Positions 41,081 through 50,854 of a DNA stretch of 64,000 bases are shown here, one piece after another. The position numbers and the translations under genes are program-made. A model generated the notes under the pieces. The model had not been told where the DNA came from and made no database searches. It worked only from the letters and a program-made list of their open reading frames with translations. Origin of the DNA: Ww85 sp963745765 (GTDB lineage Bacteria > Desulfobacterota > Desulfobulbia > Desulfobulbales > Desulfocapsaceae); assembly GCA_963745765.1 (NCBI GenBank), contig CAVUYQ010000021.1, forward strand, positions 124,001 to 188,000, in the 5' to 3' direction. The stretch's first letter is position 1. Each line of letters starts with the position of its first letter.

Positions 41081-42228
41081 AACGCGTATGCTCCGGGGTC
41101 AGTAATGGTTTTCACCACCTTTACCGTTCGTCCGTCCTCGACATCACGATGTCCCTCCACCACAACATTTTCACCCGGTGCCAGTCCTTTGGTAATTTCA
41201 ACCATCCACCCTTCCATAATACCGGTTTTCACCAGTCGTTTTTCGACCACCGAGTCTTTTTCAACAAAGACGTATTGTTCACCGTTGCGTGAGATAATTG
41301 AGTAGAAGGGGATGGACACGGCATTGGCCCTTGTTTGCTTGACAATGTCAGCCCGGACGAACATGCCCGGAAGAATGGCATGGTCGGGATTGTCGATCGC
41401 CAGTTCAAGTCGATACAATCGTGCGGCGGATTCCGGTGAGGACGAGACGTAATAACGACGACCGGCGACCTTGATGTCATCAAGAGCCTGGATTGAAACG
41501 TTAACCGTGTCAAGTGTTCGCACCGCGGTGATATCGGACTCCGGTATGCCGATGACAGCCTTTACCTGATCGATCTGCAGTATGACACCGATCGGGTCGC
41601 CCACACCCAGGAACATGCCGATTTTCGCGTCAAGCCGCCTGATTATCCCGTCCATCGGAGCTCTCACGGTACAGCGTTCGAACAGAAGGCGGGCATTGTC
41701 AAGATCGGCCTTGGTTGTCTGCATCTGGGTCTCCCGGGCGTCCAGTTCTGCAGTCGGAATGACCCCCTGTGCATACACGCTCTTATCCCGCTCAAATTCG
41801 CTCTTTGCCAGCTTATAGGCGGCGCTTGCCCGTTCCTGGGCAATGCGATAATCGTCGTCCTCGATGAGAATCATAACATCGCCTTTTTTTACACGTTCTC
41901 CTTCCTTGACCGGCACATTTGCAACGGTGCCGGCAATTGTTGCCGTCAGGTCTAGTTTCGTCCAGGCCTCGATCGAGCCGGGCAGACTGAGACGGTTACT
42001 GATGGTGCCGGGGACGGTTTTCATGACCACGGTATTGACCGGCGGCCGTTCCTGCTTGACGGCTGCTTCCTGTTCCGCCTGGAGCGCCGATCGTTTGTCG
42101 CTGATGGTCATAAAGAGGATGATGATTAAGCCGGCCAGCGCCAGTAGGAATAGACGGGGCAGGTTCCGCCAGAAAAAGAAGACGATTTTCCCTCTGGGTG
42201 TCTTCGGTTTTTCATACTGATTTTTCAT
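41077..42228 (-). CDS. Periplasmic adaptor (AcrA-like membrane-fusion protein)
   Basis: The adaptor linking the pump to the outer-membrane channel. The 383 residues comprise an uncleaved N-terminal membrane helix (LPRLFLLALAGLIIILFMT), a barrel-sandwich half (TIAGTVANVPVKEGERVKKGDVMILIEDDDY), a helical hairpin, the second half-lipoyl (VRAPMDGIIRRL), then the beta-barrel and membrane-proximal domains. There is no lipobox, so it is membrane-anchored by the helix. It overlaps the transporter and tetR by 4 nt each. Confidence 0.9.
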   Translation of the reverse strand: MKNQYEKPKTPRGKIVFFFWRNLPRLFLLALAGLIIILFMTISDKRSALQAEQEAAVKQERPPVNTVVMKTVPGTISNRLSLPGSIEAWTKLDLTATIAGTVANVPVKEGERVKKGDVMILIEDDDYRIAQERASAAYKLAKSEFERDKSVYAQGVIPTAELDARETQMQTTKADLDNARLLFERCTVRAPMDGIIRRLDAKIGMFLGVGDPIGVILQIDQVKAVIGIPESDITAVRTLDTVNVSIQALDDIKVAGRRYYVSSSPESAARLYRLELAIDNPDHAILPGMFVRADIVKQTRANAVSIPFYSIISRNGEQYVFVEKDSVVEKRLVKTGIMEGWMVEITKGLAPGENVVVEGHRDVEDGRTVKVVKTITDPGAYAL

Positions 42229-42851
42229 GGTTTGGTTCCCGTTTGGCCTTTCTCCGGCTTGAGGCCGTTAATGGTCTGCTGAATCAGAATTTCCATGGAT
42301 AGTGCGATATCTTCAGTTGCTATCATACCGTTGTACCAGCATGACAATATCAGCAGGTAAAGTGAGTAAAAGTGTCCTGAGATATGCAGGAGTTCAAGTT
42401 TGTTGTCCAGTTCACCCCGTTCCTGGGCGTTTTCATAGATCGGATAGAGCATCTCGAAATATCTGTCTTGTATTTCCTTATCCTCAGTAGAATAATGCTC
42501 CCGTGGAAAAATCTTTTCCTGCAGGAATAGTCTTCCGAATTCCTTGTTTTTAGTTACATGCCTGAACTCCGCCATGAATATGACAAGAAGCTGTTCTTTG
42601 AGTGAGGTGTCAGGGTCGGTGCCGGCGGCCAGTTCATTCCTGGTGTATTCCAGCTGGTCTTCGCAAAAGGCTCTGACAATGTCCCTTTTTGTCTCAAAAT
42701 AACTGTAGATTGTTCCCTTCCCGATTCCCGCCTCCCTGGCGAGTTCTTCAATACTGGTTTGATCGTAACCCTTGACGGAAAAGAGGCGGATCGCCGCCTC
42801 CAGAATACCCTTTCTCTTATCGATCTTGTTCTGCTCTCTTGTTGATTTCAT
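42225..42851 (-). CDS. TetR-family repressor of the efflux operon
   Basis: A 208-residue dimeric regulator. The N-terminal helix-turn-helix is ILEAAIRLFSVKGYDQTSIEELAREAGIGKGTIYSYFETKRDI. The C-terminal ligand-binding helices are divergent, as usual. It is the first gene of the four-gene operon and lies just downstream of inverted repeats that overlap its promoter, so autoregulation is likely. The stop overlaps the adaptor start by 4 nt. The inducer is unknown. Confidence 0.88.
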   Translation of the reverse strand: MKSTREQNKIDKRKGILEAAIRLFSVKGYDQTSIEELAREAGIGKGTIYSYFETKRDIVRAFCEDQLEYTRNELAAGTDPDTSLKEQLLVIFMAEFRHVTKNKEFGRLFLQEKIFPREHYSTEDKEIQDRYFEMLYPIYENAQERGELDNKLELLHISGHFYSLYLLILSCWYNGMIATEDIALSMEILIQQTINGLKPEKGQTGTKP

Positions 42852-42997
42852 GACACCTTTTCCGGGAAGTGCGGATAATGTCGACGAGGGATGCGGTAAA
42901 TAAGTGAATCCCCCTTGCCAAACACCGCGTGCCTGTTAAACGGGCGAAAAATAATCGTTTGAGCCAATTTTAATGCCTTCCGTTTTGTTGAAAAACC

Positions 42998-43061
42998 TGA
43001 CTGCGGTCGATATATAACCGTGACCCTGACCACAGTCAATATTATTTATTGACTGCGGTCA
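42998..43061 (-). promoter_or_regulatory. Efflux operon promoter with overlapping TetR-type operator
   Basis: On the minus strand TTGACT (43034-43039), 17 bases and TATATA (43011-43016) form a good promoter. Three copies of TGACTGYGGTC in alternating orientation occur: 42998-43008, 43028-43038 and 43051-43061, the last two making a 15-base inverted repeat with one mismatch. The middle half-site covers the -35, so repressor binding should block transcription. Confidence 0.75.
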
Positions 43062-43583
43062 TATTTATTTTTCAGAAACGAGTAATATATTGATTTTTTG
43101 TGGAACAGATGAGAACTATTCCAGTCATAAAGGGCATGATTTTGTTTTAATCTGAACGAAACTGGAAAAAGGGCATCATCCGGCAGGCTGCTAGACTGGA
43201 TATTTAGCGAGTTGAGACAGTCTGCTCGTCAAGGAGACGTGCGATTCACCATGGGCGCAGGTGAATTGCTAAAGCGACGCGGAAAAGCGGGCGGTATCGA
43301 CTTTCCTCTGGTGAACATTTCCAGTTACTGAAGCAATGGTCACGAGAGTCCAAAGCGAGCCTTCACTATGCATTGAAATAACCATAATATTTCTCGTTAT
43401 TTCTTATAGGTAGGATCGCTTATGGGGAATGTTCATGAAAATTCAGGCGAGCATTGCTATTGTCTTTCGTCCTGTCATATGGTAGAGCGGTCCGACGGCG
43501 CGGGAACCATCGATTGCGGCGTTACACATGCCGGACCTTAGGCTGGGCCGTAATGCAGGTTATTCAGTTGCAAGGGGCAGGAA
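43062..43583. other. Intergenic region between the efflux operon and the CcdA-like gene
   Basis: These 522 bases are mostly without a supported gene. A 39-codon frame from ATG 43422 encodes a Cys-rich peptide (CYCLSSC) with only a weak ribosome-binding site. Its start overlaps a sequence (43428-43447) that resembles the arms of the inverted repeat near 62.1 kb. I treat it as doubtful. Confidence 0.45.
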
Positions 43584-44340
43584 ATGGATATTCAGGTCTG
43601 GATGAGCCAGTTATTGAGCCAATTGGCAGGGTCCTTAAACGTTGGTTATGCCTTCGGTGCCGGTATGGTGTCTGCAGTCAACCCGTGCGGTTTCGTGATG
43701 TTGCCTTGCCTACCTGTCACTCTATCTCGGGGCCGGCGAGGAGAAATTTAAACAGCAGTCCTGGTTCTACCGGCTGGGCAAGGCGGTCGGCATCACCTGC
43801 GTGGTAACGGCCGGCTTCGGCTTTTTGTTCGGCACGATCGGGATAGTGGTTTCAGCCGGCGGGGCAGTCTTGTTTTCTATCATGCCCTGGATCTCTGTCC
43901 TGATTGGTACCGGACTGATTCTTGTTGGTATCCTGATGTTGTTCGGTAAGCATTTTTCCTTTGGCATCCTGATGAAACTGGGCAATCGCATCGGTGATCC
44001 GCGGACTATCAGCGTTCGGGGCTTTTTCCTCTTCGGACTTGCCTTCGGTGCGACTTCGCTAAGCTGTACCCTGCCGATATTTCTTGTTGTCGTCGGCAGT
44101 TCCTTAAGCTCGGGAGCGTTCACTGCCGGCATGATGGAATTCATCTGGTATATTCTTGGAACCGGTACCGTTTTTCTGCTGCTGACCGTCGGCATGGCTT
44201 TTATCAAGGGCAGCGTGGTTGTTAGTATTCTCAGGCATATTGTTCCTCATGTCAATTTCATCTCAGCACTCATCCTTATCGTTGCCGGAGCCTATATCTC
44301 TTATTACTGGCTGACAAGCGGATTGCTGCTCCAGGGATGA
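43584..44340 (+). CDS. CcdA-like thiol-disulfide membrane transporter, one frameshift
   Basis: A member of the CcdA/DsbD membrane-domain family that passes electrons from cytoplasmic thioredoxin across the inner membrane. The signature NPCGFVMLPAYLSLYLG appears once one extra T in the sequence at 43704-43706 is removed; the first part ends and the second begins there. The second conserved Cys is in GATSLSCTLPIFLVVVG. Six hydrophobic segments are visible. Corrected length is 251 aa, normal for CcdA. AAGGGGCAGG precedes ATG 43584. No cytochrome c maturation genes adjoin, so the downstream partner (apocytochrome, thiol-disulfide protein or metal resistance) is unknown. Confidence 0.8.
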
Positions 44341-44620
44341 CGCTGGCCGGATGACTGATGGGGTTCAATGATTAGAGGTGGAAGTGTAAGGGGGCTTGCA
44401 TGATGGGAAAGCAGGTCGATTTTTTTCTTCCTCAACTTCCTCTCTCCACCCGACCTGTATCAAGCATCATGCCAAGACCCTCTTTTCAGTCGAGGCCGGC
44501 ACCCTTTGAACGTTCGCTCCAGGCAGCGTTTCTTCGTAAACAATCAATGGCGCGATGCCCATGCGTGCCGGTGGTCATGAGCAGGGTTGAAAGAATTATC
44601 GTTTCAGTGGAAAATGCGGA
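44341..44620. other. Convergent gap between the CcdA-like gene and folP
   Basis: These 280 bases contain no recognised gene or terminator. A plus-strand frame from 44400 has no family signature and is not called. Confidence 0.45.
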
Positions 44621-45428
44621 TCAGGCTGCCTGATTGATTGCCTCGGCGACCGCGAGAGCATACCTTGTTGACGCGACATCATGCACCCTGAAAATCGAAA
44701 CGTTTTTTGTCAGGCACAATGCTGAAACTACTGCCGTGGCCATGTCGCGGTGTCCGGCTTCGAGGCCGGTGATATCGCTGAGAAAACGTTTTCGAGAGTG
44801 TCCCAGCATGACCGGTTGACCAAGTACGCAGAACTCTTCAAGGTGTTTGAGAAGAGAGAGATTGTGAACAAGTTTCTTGCCAAAGCCGATGCCCGGGTCA
44901 ATGATAAGCCGTGTGGATCAATACCTGCCGATGCTAATGTCGTCAATCGTTCCCTGAAAAAATCAATGATTTCCTTAACCACATCATCATAGAAAGGAGC
45001 ATCCTGCATGGTGTCGGGTGAGCCCTGCATATGCATGATGATGATCTCGCAGCTGCTTTCGCGGGCGACATCAATCAGGGCAGGGTCTTTACGAAAAGCC
45101 CAGACGTCATTAAGAATTGTCGCTCCTGCAGCAAGAGCCTGTCTGGCTACTTCCGCTTTGCTGGTATCAATGGATATGCTATATCGGAGAAGGAGCGGAT
45201 GGCCCTGATTACCGGGATGGTACGTGACAGTTCATCTTTGCAGCTGACCGGCTCTGCATAAGGCCTTGTTGATTCACCACCGACATCAAGGATATCGGCC
45301 CCGCAATCAATGAGGTGACGGGCATGTTCGACGGCAGCCTTCTCTGAATAGAAAGAGCCACCGTCTGAAAAAGAATCAGGGGTCACGTTGATAATACCCA
45401 TGACCCTGATTTTTGCAGCGTTGGTCAT
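44621..45428 (-). CDS. folP: Dihydropteroate synthase, broken by two 1-nt deletions
   Basis: Joins 4-aminobenzoate to the pterin pyrophosphate in folate synthesis, and is the sulfonamide target. The first frame has MGIINVTPDSFSDGG and ADILDVGGESTRP. It continues one frame off with ISIDTSKAEVA and MHMQGSPDTMQD, then again with LIIDPGIGFGK, VMLGHSRKRFL and RVHDVASTR. Missing bases are near 45176 (after SDIA) and near 44912 (before LIIDPG). Adding two bases to 808 gives 810, hence a 269-aa enzyme of usual size. Its ATG overlaps the ftsH stop by 4 nt. Because folate synthesis is essential without uptake, sequencing error is more likely than inactivation. Confidence 0.87.
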
Positions 45429-47458
45429 GTTACGGTGCCGATATCCCGGGTTCCTCCTGGGTGACCGGTCCCTTTCTTCGCCTGCACTTCCGTTTCCGTT
45501 TCCGTTTCCGTTTCCGTCTCCGTTTTCGGTTCTGTCTCAGAGGGTTTTTCTTTCTTCAACGATGCCGGTTTGGCCTTTTTTTTCACGAGGGTTTTCTTTT
45601 TCTTAGCCTCTCGAAAGGCATACTCTTCCGGTCGCATTTCAGCCAGGATTTGTTCAATATCCTCAAGCACAATGGTCTCTTTTTCCAGAAGTTCGTTGGC
45701 CATCCGCTTCAGTATATCAATATTTTTTTCAAGAAGTTTTGATACCCGGTCACTTGATTCCAAGACAATATCCTTGACGGCCATGTCTATTTGCCGAGCG
45801 GTTTCCTCACTGAAATCACGAGTTTTCCCCATTTCGCGGCCAAGGAAGATCTGCTCTTCCTTTTTGCCATAGGTGAGTGGACCGAGTTCATCGCTCATAC
45901 CCCATTCGCAGACCATTTTCCTGGCCAGTCCGGTAGCACGTTCGAGATCATTACCTGCACCGGTGGTGATTTCATCAAAAATAAGCTTTTCGGCAACTCT
46001 GCCGCCAAAGAGGATGGAGATCGTGTTTTTCAGAAACCCCTTGGAATGGGTATACTTCTCATCCATCGGTAGCTGCATGGTAAGGCCGAGTGCTCTTCCC
46101 CGCGGGATAATGGTAACTTTATGGATCGGATCGGTATCGGGAAGCAGAAAGGCGACCAGCGCATGACCGGCTTCGTGATACGCGGTAACCTCTTTCTCCT
46201 TTTCGGTGATGATCATCGAGCGTCGCTCGGCTCCCATCATGATCTTGTCTTTGGCTTTCTCCAGCAACTCAAGGTCAATTTCTTTTGCTCCACCCCTGGC
46301 CGCTAACAGGGCTGCCTCGTTAATAAGGTTTTCCAGATCAGCGCCTGAGAACCCGGGGGTTCCCCTGGCCAGAATCTCATAATCGACATTGGCGGCCATC
46401 TTGGTTTTTTTGCCGTAAATCTCGAGAATCTTCTGTCGCCCGCCAATATCGGGAATCGGTACGATGACCTGGCGGTCGAAACGGCCGGGTCTGAGCAGCG
46501 CCGGATCAAGGACATCAGGCCTGTTGGTGGCGGCAACGATGATGACACCTTCGTTTGACTCAAACCCATCCATTTCCACCAGCAGCTGGTTCAGGGTTTG
46601 TTCCCGTTCATCATGACCGCCGCCAAGACCTGCGCCGCGGTGACGGCCGACGGCATCAATCTCGTCAATGAAAATGATGCACGGCGCGTGTTTCTTGCCC
46701 TGGACAAACAGGTCTCTTACCCGGGAAGCACCGACACCGACAAACATTTCGACAAAATCTGAACCGGAAATTGAAAAGAAGGGTACGTCCGCTTCTCCGG
46801 CAATAGCTCGAGCCAGCAGGGTTTTTCCTGTTCCCGGCGATCCTGCCAGTAACACCCCTTTGGGAATTCTGCCGCCCAGTACGGTAAATTTATGGGGATC
46901 TCTGAGAAAATCGATGATTTCTTCAAGTTCTTCTTTTGATTCATCGATACCGGCAACATCGGCGAAGGTGACCTTGTTGGTCCCTTTTTCCATCAGTTTG
47001 GCTTTCGTTTTACCAAAGGACAGCGCACCGCCCTTTCCGCCTCCCTGCATCTGACGCATGAAGAAGATCCAGACACCAATCAGAAGCAGCATCGGGAACC
47101 AGGAAACGAAAATGGTCATGAACCAGCTTTCCTTCTGGCTTTCTTTAACGTTGATATCAACCCCGGCAGCTCTCAAGAGGGGGATGAGTTCGGTATCGAT
47201 GACCGGATAAATGGTTCGAAATGGCCGTCCATCTTGAAGCGTTCCGGAAATGGTGTCACCTTCGATAGCGACCCGGTTAATCGATTTGTTGTCAACCTTG
47301 GTCATGAATTCGCTGTAAGTGAGCGTGGATACATTACCCTGCGGTTTGTTGAACAGATTGAACAACAGGATCATGGTCAAGCCGATCACCAGCCACATGC
47401 TCAGATTCTTATAAAAAGTATTCAAAAAAGACCTCCTGGAACGTTTACGCGGTGCCAC
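45425..47458 (-). CDS. ftsH: ATP-dependent zinc metalloprotease FtsH with Thr-Glu repeat tail
   Basis: A membrane AAA+ protease that removes damaged membrane proteins and regulators. The 677-residue protein has transmembrane helix 1 at about 20-38, a short periplasmic domain, helix 2 at about 108-127, then the AAA domain with Walker A AGSPGTGKT (the usual GPPGTGKT has Pro where this has Ser), IIFIDEIDAVGRHRGAG and RPGRFDRQV, and the zinc-site HEAGH. After about residue 620 a Lys-rich segment leads into a run of Thr-Glu pairs encoded by a hexanucleotide repeat. It is directly coupled to folP (4-nt overlap). Confidence 0.95.
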   Translation of the reverse strand: MAPRKRSRRSFLNTFYKNLSMWLVIGLTMILLFNLFNKPQGNVSTLTYSEFMTKVDNKSINRVAIEGDTISGTLQDGRPFRTIYPVIDTELIPLLRAAGVDINVKESQKESWFMTIFVSWFPMLLLIGVWIFFMRQMQGGGKGGALSFGKTKAKLMEKGTNKVTFADVAGIDESKEELEEIIDFLRDPHKFTVLGGRIPKGVLLAGSPGTGKTLLARAIAGEADVPFFSISGSDFVEMFVGVGASRVRDLFVQGKKHAPCIIFIDEIDAVGRHRGAGLGGGHDEREQTLNQLLVEMDGFESNEGVIIVAATNRPDVLDPALLRPGRFDRQVIVPIPDIGGRQKILEIYGKKTKMAANVDYEILARGTPGFSGADLENLINEAALLAARGGAKEIDLELLEKAKDKIMMGAERRSMIITEKEKEVTAYHEAGHALVAFLLPDTDPIHKVTIIPRGRALGLTMQLPMDEKYTHSKGFLKNTISILFGGRVAEKLIFDEITTGAGNDLERATGLARKMVCEWGMSDELGPLTYGKKEEQIFLGREMGKTRDFSEETARQIDMAVKDIVLESSDRVSKLLEKNIDILKRMANELLEKETIVLEDIEQILAEMRPEEYAFREAKKKKTLVKKKAKPASLKKEKPSETEPKTETETETETETEVQAKKGTGHPGGTRDIGTVT
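45487..45538 (-). repeat. Hexanucleotide repeat in the ftsH tail
   Basis: About five exact GGAAAC-type units (TTCCGT on the plus strand) and further variant units encode alternating Thr-Glu residues. Units are six bases, so slippage keeps the frame. The tail lies outside the conserved protease. Confidence 0.85.
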
Positions 47459-47578
47459 GTTGTGTTATACTGGTTGAAATTCCTATAACAGGACACCGAT
47501 GATAGCCTCTGACGATAGCCAGTTACATTATAACATCTTTGGGCAATGTCGAGCGCATACCTGTCATTAATGTAGTCA

Positions 47579-50500
47579 TCAAGCAAATTTTTGCACAGCT
47601 TTTACCCCAATTTGTTCTTCCTTCAATGCTTTTATCGCCTTAACGAAGGCAGCAGCGCCGCTGACAGTGGTGGTGTAAGGGATATGCAGATCAATTGCCG
47701 CGCGCCTGATCTGATAACTGTCATCGGTGGTACGTTTACCAAGAGAGGTATTGATGACCCAGCAGATATCACGATCATATACTTTATCTAGAATATGCGG
47801 TCGTCCCTGGGAAATTTTATTGATCTGCTGACAGTCAATAGCGCTTTCCTTCAGAAACAGTGCGGTGCCGCTGGTGGCAAAGATACTGAAGCCCAGGTCC
47901 CTCAGTGCCCGGGCAACCGGTACCATAGCTCCCTTGTCATTGTCTCGTACTGAGATGAAAACATTGCCCTCGGCCGGCACTGAGGAACCGGCTGCCATTT
48001 GTGCTTTGCCGATGGCCAGGCCAAGTCTGTCGTCTATGCCCATCACTTCCCCGGTTGATTTCATTTCCGGACCGAGCAGGGTGTCAACACCTGCAAAACG
48101 GTCAAAGGGAAAGACGGCCTCCTTTACGGCCCAGTGATTGATTTCGACTTCTTTGGTCAAACCGAGTTCTGCAAGTTTCCAACCCATCATGACCTTGGTT
48201 GCCAGTTTGGCAAGAGGTACTCCTGTTGCTTTACTGACAAACGGTACCGTTCGTGATGCACGCGGATTGACCTCAAGGACATAAAGGGTTTCTTCCTTAA
48301 CGGCAAATTGTACATTCATCAAACCGATGACTCCCAATTCTGCTGCCATCGACCTGCTGGAATCTTTTATTTCTTCAATTATCCCGGCAGACAGGGTATG
48401 GGGCGGCAGAACACAGGCTGAATCGCCGGAGTGGATGCCCGCCTCTTCAATATGTTCCATGATTCCGCCGATAATCGTCGTGGTTCCGTCACTGATGGCA
48501 TCGACGTCAACCTCTATGGCATCCTTGAGGAACTTATCAATGAGAATCGGATGGTCCTGCGTCATGCCTCTGATGGACTTCATGAAATCTCGGATTCCAT
48601 CCTCACTGTAGGCAATCCGCATGGCGCGCCCGCCAAGGACATAGGATGGCCTGATGACAACCGGATAACCTATTTTTTCCGCAACGGCAAGCGCCTCTTC
48701 CTCGGTGTGTACCGTATCGTTATCCGGCTGTCTGAGGCCGAGTTTCTGCAGGAACTGCTGGAATCGTTCACGATCTTCGGCCCGATCGATGGCATCCGGG
48801 GACGTGCCTATAATGGGAACACCGGCCTGCTCAAGTGGAACGGCCAGGTTGAGCGGGGTCTGGCCGCCAAACTGTACAATGACGCCATACGGCTGTTCCT
48901 GCTCAATGATATTGAGCACATCTTCACGGGTAAGCGGCTCAAAATAGAGCTTATCCGAGGTGTCGTAGTCAGTGGATACCGTTTCCGGGTTGGAATTTAC
49001 CATGATCGACTCGATACCGATCTCCTCCAGGGCAAAAGAGGCATGCACGCAGCAATAGTCAAACTCGATACCCTGGCCGATTCTGTTCGGACCGCCACCG
49101 AGAATGATGACCTTCTTCTTATCGCTCCGCCGTGCCTCGTTTTCCTGCTCATACGTGGAATAGTAATAAGGTGTGTATGATTCAAATTCAGCGCCGCAGG
49201 TATCGACCAGCTTGTATACCGGCAGGATATCCAGTTTTCTCCGGTGTTCTCTGATATCGTTTTCCGATGTCCTGGTCAAAAAGGCCAGCTGCTTGTCGGA
49301 AAAGCCCTGTTGCTTGCATCGGTATAAAAACGGCGCATCAAGTCCCGGAAATCCGCGCGCGCTTACTTCCTCTTCGGTCTCGACGATCTGCTGCAGGTTG
49401 TTCAGAAACCATGGATCGATCTGCGTCAGCTGGGATATCCTGTTGACCGTCATCTTGCGTTTCAGCGCCTCGTAGATAAAGGCCACGCGCTTGGAGTTAG
49501 GAACCAGCAGCCCGCTTTCAAGATCGAGAGCGTCGAGATGAGAAAGGATTTCACAGCCATCTCCGCCAAATCCGGACCGTCCTGTTTCAAGTGAGCGCAT
49601 GCCTTTCTGGAAGGCCTCTTTGAAGGTACGGCCAATGGCCATGGTTTCCCCCACGGATTTCATGGAGGTGGTCAGGATGTCCTTGGCATCAGGAAATTTT
49701 TCAAAGGTCCAGCGAGGAATTTTGACGACACAGTAGTCGATGGTCGGTTCGAAAGAGGCGAGCGTCTCCCGGGTGATGTCATTGGGTATCTCATCAAGCG
49801 TGTAACCGACGGCCAGTTTGGCCGCGATTTTGGCAATGGGGAAACCGGTTGCCTTTGAGGCAAGGGCGGAGCTTCTTGATACCCGCGGATTCATTTCAAT
49901 GACCATCAGTTCGCCATCGAGCGGATTGACGGCAAACTGCACATTGGAACCGCCTGTTTCAACACCGATCTCACGAATGATGGCAATGGCGGCATCGCGC
50001 ATGTTCTGGTATTCTCGATCGGTGAGTGTCTGAATGGGGGCGACGGTAATTGAGTCACCCGTATGTACACCCATCGCATCCATGTTTTCGATGGAACAGA
50101 TGATGACCACATTGTCTTTTGCGTCCCGCATGACTTCGAGCTCGTATTCTTTCCAGCCCAGGAGGCTGCGTTCAAGCATGATCTCGGTGGTCATGGAGAG
50201 ATCGAGTCCCTGCTTGCAGAAATCTTCAAGCTCCTGGCGGTTGTAGGCGACGCCGCCCCCGGTTCCGCCAAGCGTAAAGCTCGGACGCACGATTATCGGG
50301 AAACCGATTTCATCAGCCGCAGCTACTGCTTCGGGCAAGGTGTGGATGATCACTGATTCCGGCACCTTCAGGTTGATGGCCCGCATCGCTTCGCGAAATT
50401 CATCCCTGCCTTCGGCCTTTTTTATCACGTCGATATTGGCCGCAAGCATTTCAACGTTATATTTTTCCAGGATGCCGAGTTCTGCAACCTTGATAGCTGT

Positions 50501-50791
50501 GTTCAGGGCCGTCTGTCCGCCAAGGGTGGGAAGCAGCGCATCAGGGCGTTCGATTTCTATGACACGCGCAACCATTTCAGGTGTGATGGGTTCGATGTAA
50601 GTCGCGTCGGCAATGCCGGGATCGGTCATGATGGTGGCCGGATTGGAGTTGATCAGCACAACTTCATAGCCTTCTTCCTTGAGGGCCTTGACCGCCTGGG
50701 TCCCTGAATAGTCAAACTCGCAGGCCTGGCTGATGATGATCGGGCCTGAGCCTATGATGAGGATCTTTTTGATATCGGTTCGTTTTGGCAT
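47579..50791 (-). CDS. carB: Carbamoyl-phosphate synthase large subunit
   Basis: Makes carbamoyl phosphate for arginine and pyrimidine synthesis from bicarbonate, ammonia from CarA and two ATP. The 1,070-residue protein shows two tandem ATP-grasp halves. The first has IIGSGPIIISQACEFDYSGTQA, FPIIVRPSFTLGGTGGG and EMNPRVSRSSALASKATG. The second has ILGGGPNRIGQGIEFDYCCVHA, PVVIRPSYVLGGRAM and EVNPRASRTVPFVSKATG. A C-terminal MGS-like allosteric domain begins FISVRDNDKGAMVPVARAL. Length is normal. It lies 63 nt downstream of carA on the same strand. Confidence 0.96.
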   Translation of the reverse strand: MPKRTDIKKILIIGSGPIIISQACEFDYSGTQAVKALKEEGYEVVLINSNPATIMTDPGIADATYIEPITPEMVARVIEIERPDALLPTLGGQTALNTAIKVAELGILEKYNVEMLAANIDVIKKAEGRDEFREAMRAINLKVPESVIIHTLPEAVAAADEIGFPIIVRPSFTLGGTGGGVAYNRQELEDFCKQGLDLSMTTEIMLERSLLGWKEYELEVMRDAKDNVVIICSIENMDAMGVHTGDSITVAPIQTLTDREYQNMRDAAIAIIREIGVETGGSNVQFAVNPLDGELMVIEMNPRVSRSSALASKATGFPIAKIAAKLAVGYTLDEIPNDITRETLASFEPTIDYCVVKIPRWTFEKFPDAKDILTTSMKSVGETMAIGRTFKEAFQKGMRSLETGRSGFGGDGCEILSHLDALDLESGLLVPNSKRVAFIYEALKRKMTVNRISQLTQIDPWFLNNLQQIVETEEEVSARGFPGLDAPFLYRCKQQGFSDKQLAFLTRTSENDIREHRRKLDILPVYKLVDTCGAEFESYTPYYYSTYEQENEARRSDKKKVIILGGGPNRIGQGIEFDYCCVHASFALEEIGIESIMVNSNPETVSTDYDTSDKLYFEPLTREDVLNIIEQEQPYGVIVQFGGQTPLNLAVPLEQAGVPIIGTSPDAIDRAEDRERFQQFLQKLGLRQPDNDTVHTEEEALAVAEKIGYPVVIRPSYVLGGRAMRIAYSEDGIRDFMKSIRGMTQDHPILIDKFLKDAIEVDVDAISDGTTTIIGGIMEHIEEAGIHSGDSACVLPPHTLSAGIIEEIKDSSRSMAAELGVIGLMNVQFAVKEETLYVLEVNPRASRTVPFVSKATGVPLAKLATKVMMGWKLAELGLTKEVEINHWAVKEAVFPFDRFAGVDTLLGPEMKSTGEVMGIDDRLGLAIGKAQMAAGSSVPAEGNVFISVRDNDKGAMVPVARALRDLGFSIFATSGTALFLKESAIDCQQINKISQGRPHILDKVYDRDICWVINTSLGKRTTDDSYQIRRAAIDLHIPYTTTVSGAAAFVKAIKALKEEQIGVKAVQKFA

Positions 50792-50854
50792 AACGTTATG
50801 GCAGGTGGTCAGAGCGTTAGGTTTTGTTTGTTGTTAAGACACCACGGAGTTTTT

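Noticed and set aside
43454..43807. 117-codon frame upstream of the CcdA-like gene
   Set aside because: It overlaps the ccdA start in another frame and is basic and Arg-rich, typical of a shadow frame.
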